Positions 24,835 to 34,576 of a stretch of 64,000 nt of DNA are shown here, piece after piece. A model generated the notes under the pieces. It worked only from the letters and a program-made list of their open reading frames with translations. It searched no databases and was not told the DNA's origin. The translations under genes were made by a program, and so were the position numbers. The number at the start of each line of letters is the position of its first letter. Within the stretch, counting starts at the first letter, position 1. Origin of the DNA: Parasulfuritortus sp049322515 (GTDB lineage Bacteria > Pseudomonadota > Gammaproteobacteria > Burkholderiales > Thiobacillaceae); NCBI GenBank assembly GCA_049322515.1, contig JBMOQW010000033.1, forward strand, positions 1-64,000, in the 5' to 3' direction.

Positions 24835-26187
24835 TTATAGGCCGCATTCGTCGTCCAACCCACCTTCTTCGCGATATTTTTGCAACTTGTAACGCAGGGT
24901 GCGCTCGCTGATGCCCAGTTCTTCCGCTGTGCGCTTGCGCGAACCGTTCAGGCGGCTCAGGGTATCCAGGATCATGGTCTTTTCCATGTCCTTGATCTGG
25001 GCCGGCCGGACCGATTCGGCGGCGGCGCGTTCCGGCTCGGATACCGGACTGCCGGACGCGCGCGGCAAAAGCAGGTGTTCGGGTTCGATGCGCTGACCGG
25101 GCGCGAGAATCATGGCGCGCTGCATCACGTTGCTTAGCTCGCGGATGTTACCGGGCCAGGTATGGGTGGTCAATTGAGCACAGGCCGCCGGGGAAAGCAG
25201 GAAGCCTTCCCGGCCCACGCTGCCGGCATGCACGGCCAGGAAATGCCGGGCCAGGGGCAGGATGTCGGCCGGACGGGCGCGCAGGGGGGGAATCTCGAGC
25301 GGGAACACGTTCAGCCGGTAATACAGGTCTTCCCGGAAGCGTCCCTCCCGGACCCAGGCTTCCAGGTCGCGGTTGCTCGCCGCAAGCACCCGGACGTCGA
25401 GTGCCAGGGCAGTACGCCCGCCCAGGCGCTCGACCAGCTTCTCCTGCAAGACCCGGAGCAGCTTGGCCTGGACATTGAGGGGAATCTCGGACACCTCGTC
25501 GAGCAGCAACGTCCCCCCCTGGGCCTGCTCGAACTTGCCGGCATGCGCGGTCGTGGCCCCGGTGAAGGCACCCCGTTCGTGGCCGAACAAGGTCGATTCG
25601 ACCAGGTTCTCGGGAATCGCGGCACAGTTGACCGCCACGAAAGGCCCGGCCCGGCGTGCCGAGCGGGCGTGGATGTGACGCGCCACCACTTCCTTGCCGA
25701 CCCCGGACTCGCCAGTCAGCAACACGGTGGCGTCAGTGGCCGCGACCCGGTCAGCGAGTTCCAGCAGGGCACGCATGCGCGAATCCTCGGCAATCACGTC
25801 GCTGCCGACGGCACCCCGGCTGGGCAGATAGCGCGCCACCACCGCCAGCAACCGGTCCGGCTCGAACGGCTTCGGCAAATAGTCGGCGGCGCCGTCCTTC
25901 ATGGCCTCGACCGCACGTTCGATCTGGCCATAGGCGGTCATCAGGATGAATGGAATGCCCGGCCGCAAGGCCTTGACCCGGCGCAACAGCGCGTGGCCAT
26001 CCATGCCCGGCATCTGCACGTCGGACAACACCATGTCGACCGGCTCCCGGCCCAGCACGGCCAATGCGCTTTCCCCATCCGGCGCCGAGACGACACGCTG
26101 GCCAGCCAGTTCAATGGTATCGGTCAGGGCTTCCCGAAGGGCGGCATCATCTTCCACCACCAGGATTTTCGGCCGCGCCTCAGACAT
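24835..26187 (-). CDS. flrC: Sigma-54-dependent response regulator FlrC/FleR
   Basis: This 450-residue NtrC-family activator has an N-terminal receiver domain (5-120) with phospho-acceptor D56, T84 and K106. A central AAA+ domain carries Walker A GESGVGK (159-165) and GAFTGA (206-211), the sigma-54 contact loop. A Fis-type helix-turn-helix at the end reads NGSRKRTAEELGISERTLRY. With the FlrB kinase just upstream, it is the class III flagellar regulator of polar flagellates. I chose the ATG at 26187, which overlaps flrB by 8 bp. Confidence 0.92.
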   Translation of the reverse strand: MSEARPKILVVEDDAALREALTDTIELAGQRVVSAPDGESALAVLGREPVDMVLSDVQMPGMDGHALLRRVKALRPGIPFILMTAYGQIERAVEAMKDGAADYLPKPFEPDRLLAVVARYLPSRGAVGSDVIAEDSRMRALLELADRVAATDATVLLTGESGVGKEVVARHIHARSARRAGPFVAVNCAAIPENLVESTLFGHERGAFTGATTAHAGKFEQAQGGTLLLDEVSEIPLNVQAKLLRVLQEKLVERLGGRTALALDVRVLAASNRDLEAWVREGRFREDLYYRLNVFPLEIPPLRARPADILPLARHFLAVHAGSVGREGFLLSPAACAQLTTHTWPGNIRELSNVMQRAMILAPGQRIEPEHLLLPRASGSPVSEPERAAAESVRPAQIKDMEKTMILDTLSRLNGSRKRTAEELGISERTLRYKLQKYREEGGLDDECGL

Positions 26188-27034
26188 GCACTTCTCCGGT
26201 CGATTCGAGCTTGCCGGCGGCCGGCAGATAGAGCGTGAAACGGCTGCCTCGACCCGGCGTCGAATCGACCTCGACCCAGCCTTGATGGGCGTCGGCAGTC
26301 TGCTTGACGATGGCCAGGCCAAGGCCACTGCCTTCGCCACGGGTGGTGTAGAACGGCTCGAACACGCGGTCGCGGTCGGGTGCCTCGATGCCGTGGCCCT
26401 GGTCGGTCACCGCGAAGCCGACAAAGGCCCCGCCGGTATTCACGCTGAGGACCACGGACTGTCCTGGCTGGCTGGCCTGGACAGCATTCTCGAGCAGGTT
26501 GATGAGCGAACCCTGGACCGCCTGGCGATCGACCACCAGACGTTCGTCGGGGCCCGGTTTCTCGACCCGCAGGGTCACGTCCAGGAGCACGGCCAGCGGC
26601 GCCACGGCATGTTCGACCTCTTCCGCCAGGGCATGCGCCGAGACCCCGGTGCGCTGGCCCTGCTGGCCCTTCACGAAGGCAAGCATGTCCTGGATCAGCC
26701 GTTCCAGGTAACGCAGGCGGCCCAGGGTCTTGTCGGCGAAGCGGAGCCGGTCGGCGTCGGCGAGCCCGGGCCGGGCCAGGTGGCCGACATAGAGCAGCGC
26801 CGCGGCCAGAGGGGTGCGCAACTGGTGCGCCAGCTTGGCCGCGACCTCGCCCATCGCCGACAGCCGTTCGCGCCGCGCCAGTTCACCGTTGGCGGCGGCC
26901 AGCTCGGCGGACAGCCGGGCCACCTGGCCCTGCAATTCGGCATAGGCCCCGGACAGGCGCTCCGAGGTTTCGCTGAACAACTGAAACGCCTCGCGCAGCT
27001 GCTGGTCGTTGAGGGAAGGGGGATCGGCCGACAT
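26180..27034 (-). CDS. flrB: Sensor histidine kinase FlrB/FleS
   Basis: This 284-residue soluble kinase has no membrane segment. A coiled-coil (about 25-60) precedes the H box with H70 in KLAHQLRTPLAAAL. The N box is LINLLENAVQAS and the G boxes are TDQGHGI and GEGSGLGLAIVK. The protein has no clear PAS domain. FlrB family kinases phosphorylate FlrC to turn on hook and basal-body genes, and the flrC overlap fits this. The ATG at 27034 was chosen from the family-like N-terminus. A longer extension overlaps the next gene. Confidence 0.9.
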   Translation of the reverse strand: MSADPPSLNDQQLREAFQLFSETSERLSGAYAELQGQVARLSAELAAANGELARRERLSAMGEVAAKLAHQLRTPLAAALLYVGHLARPGLADADRLRFADKTLGRLRYLERLIQDMLAFVKGQQGQRTGVSAHALAEEVEHAVAPLAVLLDVTLRVEKPGPDERLVVDRQAVQGSLINLLENAVQASQPGQSVVLSVNTGGAFVGFAVTDQGHGIEAPDRDRVFEPFYTTRGEGSGLGLAIVKQTADAHQGWVEVDSTPGRGSRFTLYLPAAGKLESTGEVHV

Positions 27035-27066
27035 GGCGTGAGGGATAACCGATCCGCGCGGCGCAG

Positions 27067-28476
27067 TCAAACGTCGGGGCCGTAGATGAAGTAGGCGGTC
27101 GCCTGGCGCAACAACCGGTCCCCCGACAGGCCATCCGGCGGTTCGCTTCGCGCCAGGCGCAGGCGGACCAGCAGGCGCCGCGACTCGCCCATGCGACCGC
27201 GCACGCCCGATTCCCAGGCGACCGGCAGGGGCACGGACAGCACACGGCCGATCCATCCTTCTGCCGGGTAGTCGGCCTGGCTCACGTGCAGGCGCACGGG
27301 CGGCAGGGCCACGGCAGGTGACGGGCACAGCATCCCGGATGGCGGTTCGGCACGGGCCCGGCCCGCCTCCACGGCGTCCAGCCAGTTGACGATGGCCATG
27401 CGCGGCGCACACAAGGCGGCCACCTCGGCCTGCACGGTCAGGTCACCCTGCACCGGTCGACCAAGGGCGCGGGCCTCGAGCGCCAGTTTGATGGCCAGCG
27501 CCTCGCCGCCCCGCCAACGGACCGGAAAGTCCGGCCAACGCACCGACCACTCGCTGCGGAACGCCTGCATCTCCTGGGCCTGGCCAGCGACCTCGCGCCA
27601 CTGCACCCCTTCCAGGAACCCGGTCAGCCCGGGACCCTCGGCGTTGAAACCGAGCCCGGTGATCCAGCCACGCGACGTCAGCAGGCGGGCTTCCGCCTCC
27701 GCCAGGGCAGCCCAGGCCCCCGGCCCGGGCAGCGCCAGCCCCTGGCGCAACAGTCGCCAGCGCCGACCCAGCGGATCCGGCAAGTCCTCGACTGGAGCCA
27801 AAGCCTGCTGGGTCGGTGCGACGGGTTCTTCCCCCGGCGCGGGCGCGCTGTCCGGCTGGGCGGATGTCGGCAGCTCGGGGACCGGCCCCGGCGCCTGCAC
27901 CGGGGTCGGGGCCGGCACCGGGCCGTCCTTGGCAGGCTCTTCGGGGTTCAAGGCAGCCAGCGTGGGGCCAGGCGCATCGGCCGTCCAGAATGATGCCGCC
28001 AGCAGTTCCGCGACCTGCGCAGGAAGTGCCTCGCCGGGCGCCGGCACCACGACGATCAGTTGATAAGCCAGCCCCTCGCGCACGGTGACCAGCTGGAACA
28101 CCTCGCCGGCGCCGCTCAGGCTGGGGCGCCGGACCGAACGCCAGCGCTGGCCGGCGGCGTCCAGCCAGTCGAGCGCGGCCTGGTCGCCAAACCGGCGCCG
28201 CCAGCTTTGCTCCAATTGCCGATAAAACTGGGCCGGCGAAGTCTTCAAGCGGGTCAGGCGCCGGGGCACCAGCACCTCGATCGTCTCCGGTCCCGCCGCC
28301 AGGCGCAGGACCAGGCTGTCAAGATCGGTTTCCTCGTCGGCCCCGGCGCGTTGCCAGGCGGCCGGCGCCTCGATGCGCCATTGCCCCACGTCGACCGGCG
28401 CGGCCAGCGCCCCGCCCAGACCCGCCGTCCACAGGACAAGCCAAGCCAGTCCGAATCTCAGATAATCCCCGCCCAT
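27067..28476 (-). CDS. Exported protein of unknown function
   Basis: This is a 469-residue protein. It starts MGGDYLRFGLAWLVLWTAGL with a signal peptide ending near residue 26 (GGALA-APVDV). Residues 27-160 form a domain I cannot name. A Pro/Ala-rich linker (about 165-240, repeated PxPxP stretches) follows, then a second domain (about 245-465) with scattered Trp residues. It belongs to the periplasm or cell surface. Its start codon and that of hrpA on the other strand share the tetramer CATG (28474-28477). No family is recognised. flrB lies 32 bp downstream, with no demonstrable link to it. Confidence 0.6.
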   Translation of the reverse strand: MGGDYLRFGLAWLVLWTAGLGGALAAPVDVGQWRIEAPAAWQRAGADEETDLDSLVLRLAAGPETIEVLVPRRLTRLKTSPAQFYRQLEQSWRRRFGDQAALDWLDAAGQRWRSVRRPSLSGAGEVFQLVTVREGLAYQLIVVVPAPGEALPAQVAELLAASFWTADAPGPTLAALNPEEPAKDGPVPAPTPVQAPGPVPELPTSAQPDSAPAPGEEPVAPTQQALAPVEDLPDPLGRRWRLLRQGLALPGPGAWAALAEAEARLLTSRGWITGLGFNAEGPGLTGFLEGVQWREVAGQAQEMQAFRSEWSVRWPDFPVRWRGGEALAIKLALEARALGRPVQGDLTVQAEVAALCAPRMAIVNWLDAVEAGRARAEPPSGMLCPSPAVALPPVRLHVSQADYPAEGWIGRVLSVPLPVAWESGVRGRMGESRRLLVRLRLARSEPPDGLSGDRLLRQATAYFIYGPDV

Positions 28477-31400
28477 GTCAGACGCCGTTTCCCTGCCCAT
28501 CGCGCCCGAGGCGCACATCGAATTTCCCGAACACCTGCCGGTGTCGGCCCGTCGCGAGGATATAACTGCCGCGCTCCGCGCGCATCAAGTCGTGATCGTG
28601 TGCGGCGAGACCGGCTCCGGCAAGACCACCCAATTGCCCAAGATCGCCTGGGCGGCCGGACGGGGCCGCGCCGGACTGATCGGCATGACCCAGCCGCGCC
28701 GGATCGCCGCCAAGAGCGTGGCCAGCCGCCTGGCCGAGGAAACCCGGACCTCGCTGGGCGGCTTCATTGGCTGGCAGGTGCGCTTCACTGACCAGGTCGG
28801 CCCGAACAGTCGGATCAAGGTGATGACCGACGGCATCCTGCTGGCCGAGACCCAGTCCGATCCCGAGTTCAAGGGCTACGACACGTTGATCCTCGACGAG
28901 GCCCATGAACGCAGCCTGAACATCGACTTCCTGCTCGGCTACCTGAAGACCTTGCTGCCGCGCCGGCCCGAACTGAAGCTGATCCTGTCCTCGGCGACCC
29001 TGGAGGCGGACCGCTTCTCGGCCTATTTCGGCGGGGCCCCGGTGGTCGAGGTCTCGGGCCGCACCTATCCGGTCGAACTCCGCTACCGGCCGCCCGCGGA
29101 AAGCCCGAAGCCGGCGTCACCGGCCGGCGAGAAACGCGCGCCCCGCGAGGATGAGACGCCCGACCTCGAGGACGCCCTGCTCCTGGCGGTGGACGAACTG
29201 GCGCGCGAGGGCACCGGCGACATCCTGGTCTTCCTGCCTGGCGAACGGGAGATCCGCGACGCCCATGAAGCGCTGCGCAAGCACCACCCGCCGCACACGG
29301 AAATCCTGCCCCTGTTCGCCCGCCTGTCGGTGGCCGAGCAGGAACAGGTGTTCAAGCCGCACGCCGGCCGCCGCATCGTCCTGGCCACCAACGTGGCCGA
29401 GACCTCGCTCACCGTGCCGGGCATCCGCTATGTGGTCGACACCGGCCTGGCCCGGGTGAAGCGCTATTCGATCCGCAACAAGATCGAGCAGTTGAAGATC
29501 GAGAAAATCTCCCAGGCCTCGGCCAACCAGCGCGCCGGCCGCTGCGGCCGGGTCGCCGAGGGCATCTGCATTCGCCTCTACGAGGCCCAGGATTTTGCTG
29601 CCCGACCCGGTTACACCACTCCCGAATTGCTGCGCTCGTCGCTGGCCGGGGTGATCCTGCGCATGAAGGCCCTGCACCTGCCGGACATCGCCGCCTTCCC
29701 GTTCCTCGATCCGCCCGAACCGCGCCGCATCCAGGACGGCCATGCTCTGCTCCGCGAACTCAATGCCCTCGACGAGGCCGGGCGCCTGACCAGGATCGGC
29801 CACGAACTGGCCCGCCTGCCTCTCGATCCACGTCTCGGACGCATGCTGGTGGCGGCGCGGGAAAAGGCCGTGCTGCACGAAGTCCTGGTCATCGCCGCCT
29901 ACCTCTCGACCCAGGACCCGCGCGATCGCCCCCAGGACCGGCAAGGCACGGCCGACCAGAAACACGCCCGGTTCGCCGACGAAAACTCCGACTTCATCAC
30001 CATCCTGAAGCTGTGGCACTACATCGAGGGCCTGATCGCCCATCGAAAGTCGCAGCGCAAACTGCGCGAGCAGTTCGAATCCGATTTCCTGTCGCCGCGC
30101 CGGGTACGCGAATGGCGCGAGGTGCATGCCCAGTTGGCGGCACAGGTCAAGGAATTGGGCTGGAAGGTCAGTGACGCGTTACCCGTGGCCGGTGACGAGT
30201 CAATGGTCGACTACGCCCACCTCCACCAGGCCCTGCTGCCCGGCCTGCTCGGCAATCTCGGCCTGCTGACCGAGGATGGCCAGTACCTGGGCGCGCGGGA
30301 AACCAAGTTCCTGCCGTTCCCCGGCTCCGGGGTCAAGAAGAAACCGAAGTGGCTGATGGCAGCCGAGATCGTCGAGACCCGGCGGGTCTACGCCCGCGGC
30401 GTCGCCAAGGTCGAGCCGGAGTGGATCGAGCAGGCCGCCCGGCATCTGCTCAAGATCAGCTATTCCGACCCGCACTGGGCCAAGAAGCCGGCCCATGTCG
30501 CGGCCAGCCTGCGGGCCACCCTGTACGGCCTGCCGGTGGTCAATGGCCGCAAGGTGCATTACGGCCCGATCGACCCGGTCAAGGCCCGCGAGATCTTCAT
30601 CCGCGCCGCCCTGGTCGAGGGCGAGTACGATACCCGTGCCACCTTCTTTGCCCATAACCGCAAGCTGCTCGCCCAGATCGACGAACTGGCGCATCGCTCA
30701 CGCAACGCCCGCCTCGCGGTCGACGAGGAAGACCTCTACCGTTTCTTCGACGACCGCATTCCGGAGGGCATCCACAACGGGGCCGCATTCGAGCAATGGC
30801 TGCGCGAGGCCGAGGCGAAATCGCCTCGCCTCCTGCACCTGGCCCGCGCGGACCTGCTCCGGGAACGCGGCGCCGACCCGCGCGCGTTTCCCAAGGAACT
30901 CGACCTGGGCGGGGTGCGTTTCCCGCTTGCCTACCGCTTCGACCCTGGCGCGGAAGACGACGGTGTCACCCTGCTGGTGCCCCTGGCGGCCCTCAACCAA
31001 GTCCCGGAGATGCGTTGCGACTGGCTGGTGCCCGGCCTGCTGGAAGAAAAGGCCCTGGCCCTGATCAAGGGCTTGCCGCAATCGGTGCGCCGCGCCTTCG
31101 TGCCGGTGCCGGAATTCGCCCGCGCCGCGGCCGAGGCCCTGGAACCGGGCCCCGGCCCGCTCACCGACGCCCTGGCCGATTTCCTCGCCCGCAGCACCGG
31201 CCAGCAGATTCCCCGCGATGCCTGGCGATTGGAGAACCTGCCGGCCCACCTGACCATGAACTACCGGGTCCTCGACGAACGCAACCGCATCGTCGCCGAG
31301 GGCCGCGACCTGGCCGCGCTACGCCGGCAACTGGGCGGCGAGGCCAGCCGGCAACTGGCCCAGGCCGCCGCACCGAACGAACGGGAAAGCGTCGGTCGCT

Positions 31401-32263
31401 GGGATTTCGGCGATCTGCCCGCGCACATCGAGCTGACCAGTGGCGCGCGCAAGGTCGCCGCCTTCCCCAGTCTGGTCGAAGCCTCCGGCCAGGTGGCACT
31501 GCGCATGCTGGACAGCCCCATCCTGGCCCGGGAAAGCCACCGGCGTGGTGTGTGCCGGCTGATCTGGCGGCATTTCCCCGATCTCTTGAAACAGGTCGAG
31601 AAAGACCTCGGCACGCGCCTGAAACCGGCTGCCATGCAGTATGCCCTGCTCGACAAGACCCTGGGCCTGACCGAGCTCCTGGCCGACGTGCTGTATGCTG
31701 GCGCCCGCGCCGCCCTGACCGTGGACCCGGCCGAACTGCGCCGCCAGAACGAATTCGACAGCGCCGCCCAGACCGCCCGGCCGCGCCTGGCCGAACAGGC
31801 CCGCGAATTGGCCCGCCTGGCCGCCGAGTGCCTGGCCCACGCCCATACCCTGAACCAGCAACTGGCCCGACCGCTACCCAGGGAGGTCGCCGCCGATCTG
31901 CGCGAACAGCTGGCCGGCCTGGTCTATCCCGGTTTCGTCGGCCACATCCCGCCCAGCCGGCTGGTGCACCTGCCGCGCTACCTGAAAGCCATGGAGCGAC
32001 GCCTGGAAAAACTGTCCAGCCGACCGGAGCGGGACGCCCAGGCCATGCGCACGCTGACCCCGTTGCTCAGCCAGTGGCGTGCCCGGGTGCAACGCGAACG
32101 CGACAGCACCGGCGTGACCCCCGAGGTCGAGTCGTTCGGCTGGCAATTGCAAGAGCTGCGGGTCTCCCTGTTCGCGCAAGAACTGAAGACGCCCGAACCG
32201 GTGTCCGCCAAACGGCTGGAGAAGCGGTGGGCGGAAGAGATCGCCAACGCACCGAGGCGTTGA
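28475..32263 (+). CDS. hrpA: ATP-dependent RNA helicase HrpA
   Basis: This 1262-residue DEAH-box helicase has Walker A GETGSGKTT at 44-52, the DEAH box at 141-144, SATL, and the motif VI region QRAGRCGR. The helicase core covers roughly the first 560 residues. The long C-terminal part (DUF3418-like, about 680-1255) is normal for HrpA, which is near 1300 residues in E. coli. HrpA acts on RNA, including rescue of stalled ribosomes. The ATG shares bases with the divergent upstream gene, so its leader lies within that gene. Confidence 0.95.
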   Translation: MSDAVSLPIAPEAHIEFPEHLPVSARREDITAALRAHQVVIVCGETGSGKTTQLPKIAWAAGRGRAGLIGMTQPRRIAAKSVASRLAEETRTSLGGFIGWQVRFTDQVGPNSRIKVMTDGILLAETQSDPEFKGYDTLILDEAHERSLNIDFLLGYLKTLLPRRPELKLILSSATLEADRFSAYFGGAPVVEVSGRTYPVELRYRPPAESPKPASPAGEKRAPREDETPDLEDALLLAVDELAREGTGDILVFLPGEREIRDAHEALRKHHPPHTEILPLFARLSVAEQEQVFKPHAGRRIVLATNVAETSLTVPGIRYVVDTGLARVKRYSIRNKIEQLKIEKISQASANQRAGRCGRVAEGICIRLYEAQDFAARPGYTTPELLRSSLAGVILRMKALHLPDIAAFPFLDPPEPRRIQDGHALLRELNALDEAGRLTRIGHELARLPLDPRLGRMLVAAREKAVLHEVLVIAAYLSTQDPRDRPQDRQGTADQKHARFADENSDFITILKLWHYIEGLIAHRKSQRKLREQFESDFLSPRRVREWREVHAQLAAQVKELGWKVSDALPVAGDESMVDYAHLHQALLPGLLGNLGLLTEDGQYLGARETKFLPFPGSGVKKKPKWLMAAEIVETRRVYARGVAKVEPEWIEQAARHLLKISYSDPHWAKKPAHVAASLRATLYGLPVVNGRKVHYGPIDPVKAREIFIRAALVEGEYDTRATFFAHNRKLLAQIDELAHRSRNARLAVDEEDLYRFFDDRIPEGIHNGAAFEQWLREAEAKSPRLLHLARADLLRERGADPRAFPKELDLGGVRFPLAYRFDPGAEDDGVTLLVPLAALNQVPEMRCDWLVPGLLEEKALALIKGLPQSVRRAFVPVPEFARAAAEALEPGPGPLTDALADFLARSTGQQIPRDAWRLENLPAHLTMNYRVLDERNRIVAEGRDLAALRRQLGGEASRQLAQAAAPNERESVGRWDFGDLPAHIELTSGARKVAAFPSLVEASGQVALRMLDSPILARESHRRGVCRLIWRHFPDLLKQVEKDLGTRLKPAAMQYALLDKTLGLTELLADVLYAGARAALTVDPAELRRQNEFDSAAQTARPRLAEQARELARLAAECLAHAHTLNQQLARPLPREVAADLREQLAGLVYPGFVGHIPPSRLVHLPRYLKAMERRLEKLSSRPERDAQAMRTLTPLLSQWRARVQRERDSTGVTPEVESFGWQLQELRVSLFAQELKTPEPVSAKRLEKRWAEEIANAPRR

Positions 32264-32336
32264 GAAACCCCTGGTGCGCGCCCGGTCTCTGAACGCCGGT
32301 CGCAGACCCGCGCAGCAAGGAATACGCATCTAGTAC

Positions 32337-32363
32337 TAATGTATTATCTCCTGGGGCCGATAA
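32337..32363 (+). promoter_or_regulatory. Sigma-28 (FliA) promoter for the chemoreceptor gene
   Basis: TAATGTAT (32337-32344) and GCCGATAA (32356-32363) are separated by 11 bases. The -10 matches the sigma-28 consensus GCCGATAA exactly, and the -35 matches TAAAGTTT at 6 of 8 positions with correct spacing. It lies 46 bp before the ATG of the methyl-accepting protein, a typical late flagellar/chemotaxis target. Confidence 0.85.
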
Positions 32364-32409
32364 GGTGAGGCGCGTCGGCGCGCACGCAAAGATTGACTTA
32401 GGAGACGAC

Positions 32410-34032
32410 ATGGGCCTGTTTCAAGCATTGAAGCGCCGGGTCGCGGCCAAGGTTTTGTTGGCCGCCGCCGGGGTGTTCATCATCGAGTTGACTGCCAGCT
32501 ACCTGTATTCGCATTTCAGCAACCGGGCGCTTTCGGACGACCTCCAGGGCGAGCACGTCGCCGGCATCGCCGACAACTACTTCGACGGCCTGAACAAGCT
32601 CATGCTGACCGGCGGCATGGGTGAGCGCGAAGCCTTGCGCAAGACTTTCCTGGAACAGGCCAATATCCTGGAAGCCCGGGTGATCCGGTCCGAGCCGGTC
32701 AAGGCACAGTATGGCGGGGGCCTGCCTGATGAAGCGGCCGCGGATGCCCGAGAGCAATCGGTCATCGATCAAGGCCAGCGGGCGGTATTCGTGGAAACCA
32801 CCGACCAGGGCCGCCGGATGACCGTGATCCAGCCCTACAAGGCCACCCATTCGACCCGGGGGGTCGACTGCATGGGCTGCCACCAGGTGCCCGAAGGCAC
32901 CGTGCTGGGCGCGGTGCGCATCACCTACGACCTGGCCCCGACCGATGCCCGCACCGGCAGCAACGACCTGATCAACGCGCTGATCCATGTCGCCATGTTC
33001 AGCCTCGGCTTCATGCTGCTGATCTGGCTGATGAACCGCTTCATCGCGCATCCGATCAACCGGCTGGCGGCGACCATGAGCCAGGCGGAATCAGAATCCA
33101 ACCTGCAGTTGCGCATCGAGGCGCGCGGCGAGGACGAGATCGCCCATGCCGCGGCCAGCTTCAATCGCATGATCGGCCAGTTCTCCGGCATCGTCGAGCA
33201 GGTCCAGCGCAGCACCCTGCGGCTCAGCGACCTGTCCGGCCAGTTGCTGTCCAGCGCCAGCGGCAGCGAACAAGGCGCGAACCGGCAGTTGCTCGACACC
33301 GAAGAACTCGGCAAGGTCCTCGACACCCTGGTCGGGATCGTCCAGCGCGTCACCCGGGACATCCAGGATGCCGCGGCGGCCTCCCAAGGCGCCGACCAGC
33401 AGGCCAAGCAGGGCACCCAGCTGGCCCAGGGCGCGCTGACTGCCATCCAGGCCACCTCCCAGCGATTGCAAGGCGCGGTGGGCGACATCCGCCAGGTCGA
33501 CAACGACAGCCGTGACATCGGGCGCATTCTCGGTCTGATCCGCGAAATCGCCGAGCAGACCAACCTGCTCGCCCTCAACGCCGCCATCGAGGCGGCCCGG
33601 GCTGGCGAGGCCGGACGCGGCTTCGCGGTGGTCGCCGACGAGGTGCGCAACCTGGCCCAGCGGACCGAAGCCGCGACCAGCGAAATCGAGCACATCATCG
33701 ACAAGCTTCAAGCAAACGCCCAGCGGGCCGTGGAAACCATCCACCAGGCGGAATCAAGCTCAACCCAGAGTGTCACCCAGGTCGAGCAGACCGCGGGCGC
33801 CCTCAACGATATCTCGACCACGGTCGGCCAGATCACCGACATGACCATCCGGGTGGCCGCCAGCGCGCGCGAGCAAAGCCGGGCCACCGAGGAGATCCAC
33901 GGCATGGTCGGCAACATCGGCCAGATCGCCCGCGCCGCAGCGGAGAGCACCCGCGCCGTGCATCAGGCCGCCGAGCAGGTGGCCGAGGTCTCGTCCCAAC
34001 TGACCGGCCAGGCCACCAAGTTCAAGCTCTGA
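32410..34032 (+). CDS. Methyl-accepting chemotaxis protein with a periplasmic c-type heme site
   Basis: This 540-residue chemoreceptor has membrane segments at about 12-34 and 188-212, a HAMP domain (about 210-265) and a full signalling domain. The conserved tip EIAEQTNLLALNAAIEAARA is present. The periplasmic sensor (35-187) resembles DUF3365/Tll0287-like heme sensors and contains C154-MG-C157-H158, a c-heme attachment motif. This implies sensing of redox, oxygen or another heme ligand. The start at 32410 has GGAGACGAC upstream and follows a sigma-28 promoter. The stop overlaps the convergent pgsA-like gene by 11 bp. Confidence 0.9.
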   Translation: MGLFQALKRRVAAKVLLAAAGVFIIELTASYLYSHFSNRALSDDLQGEHVAGIADNYFDGLNKLMLTGGMGEREALRKTFLEQANILEARVIRSEPVKAQYGGGLPDEAAADAREQSVIDQGQRAVFVETTDQGRRMTVIQPYKATHSTRGVDCMGCHQVPEGTVLGAVRITYDLAPTDARTGSNDLINALIHVAMFSLGFMLLIWLMNRFIAHPINRLAATMSQAESESNLQLRIEARGEDEIAHAAASFNRMIGQFSGIVEQVQRSTLRLSDLSGQLLSSASGSEQGANRQLLDTEELGKVLDTLVGIVQRVTRDIQDAAAASQGADQQAKQGTQLAQGALTAIQATSQRLQGAVGDIRQVDNDSRDIGRILGLIREIAEQTNLLALNAAIEAARAGEAGRGFAVVADEVRNLAQRTEAATSEIEHIIDKLQANAQRAVETIHQAESSSTQSVTQVEQTAGALNDISTTVGQITDMTIRVAASAREQSRATEEIHGMVGNIGQIARAAAESTRAVHQAAEQVAEVSSQLTGQATKFKL

Positions 34033-34576
34033 AGCGGGCCCGCGCCTTGCCGCTCCAGTGCCAGACGTAGTGCAGCCCGGACACCGCAACCAGGGCGCCG
34101 GTCAGGGCCGCGAGCTGACCAAGGAATTCGGCGCCCCAGCCGAGCGCCAGGTCGGCCAGGGCCAGTGACACCAGGATGAACTCCGCGGCGGTGGCCGCCT
34201 TGCCCCACAGGGTGGGTGCCACTTCCAGCCCGCCGGTCAGGCTGCGGTAGGCGGCCGCGCCGAGCAGCACGACGATGTCACGCAGAGCCACCACGAATCC
34301 CAGCCAGAATGGCAGGATATCCAGCCAGACCAGCATCAGCAGGGTCGAGAGCAACATCGCCTTGTCCGCGATCGGGTCCAGCCAGGCGCCCAGCACGCTG
34401 CGCTGGTCCAGCCAGCGGGCCAGGTTGCCATCGAGCAGATCGGTGAGGGCGGCTACGGCGAACAGCCAGAACGCCCAGTCCCAATCCGCCTGGGCCAGAG
34501 ACCAGACCACGAAAGGCACCAGCAGCAGCCGGCCCAGGGTGAGCAGGTTGGGCAGGGTGACGATGCCCGCCTTCAT
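34022..34576 (-). CDS. pgsA: CDP-alcohol phosphatidyltransferase (PgsA-like)
   Basis: This 184-residue membrane enzyme has the full catalytic motif D49-G-x2-A53-R54-x8-G63-x3-D67-x3-D71. This family joins CDP-diacylglycerol to an alcohol. The N-terminus (TLPNLLTLGRLLLVP) and size fit phosphatidylglycerophosphate synthase, but a cardiolipin-type or other alcohol acceptor cannot be excluded. Several membrane helices are visible. It overlaps tatD by 4 bp, with both on the reverse strand. Confidence 0.82.
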   Translation of the reverse strand: MKAGIVTLPNLLTLGRLLLVPFVVWSLAQADWDWAFWLFAVAALTDLLDGNLARWLDQRSVLGAWLDPIADKAMLLSTLLMLVWLDILPFWLGFVVALRDIVVLLGAAAYRSLTGGLEVAPTLWGKAATAAEFILVSLALADLALGWGAEFLGQLAALTGALVAVSGLHYVWHWSGKARARFRA

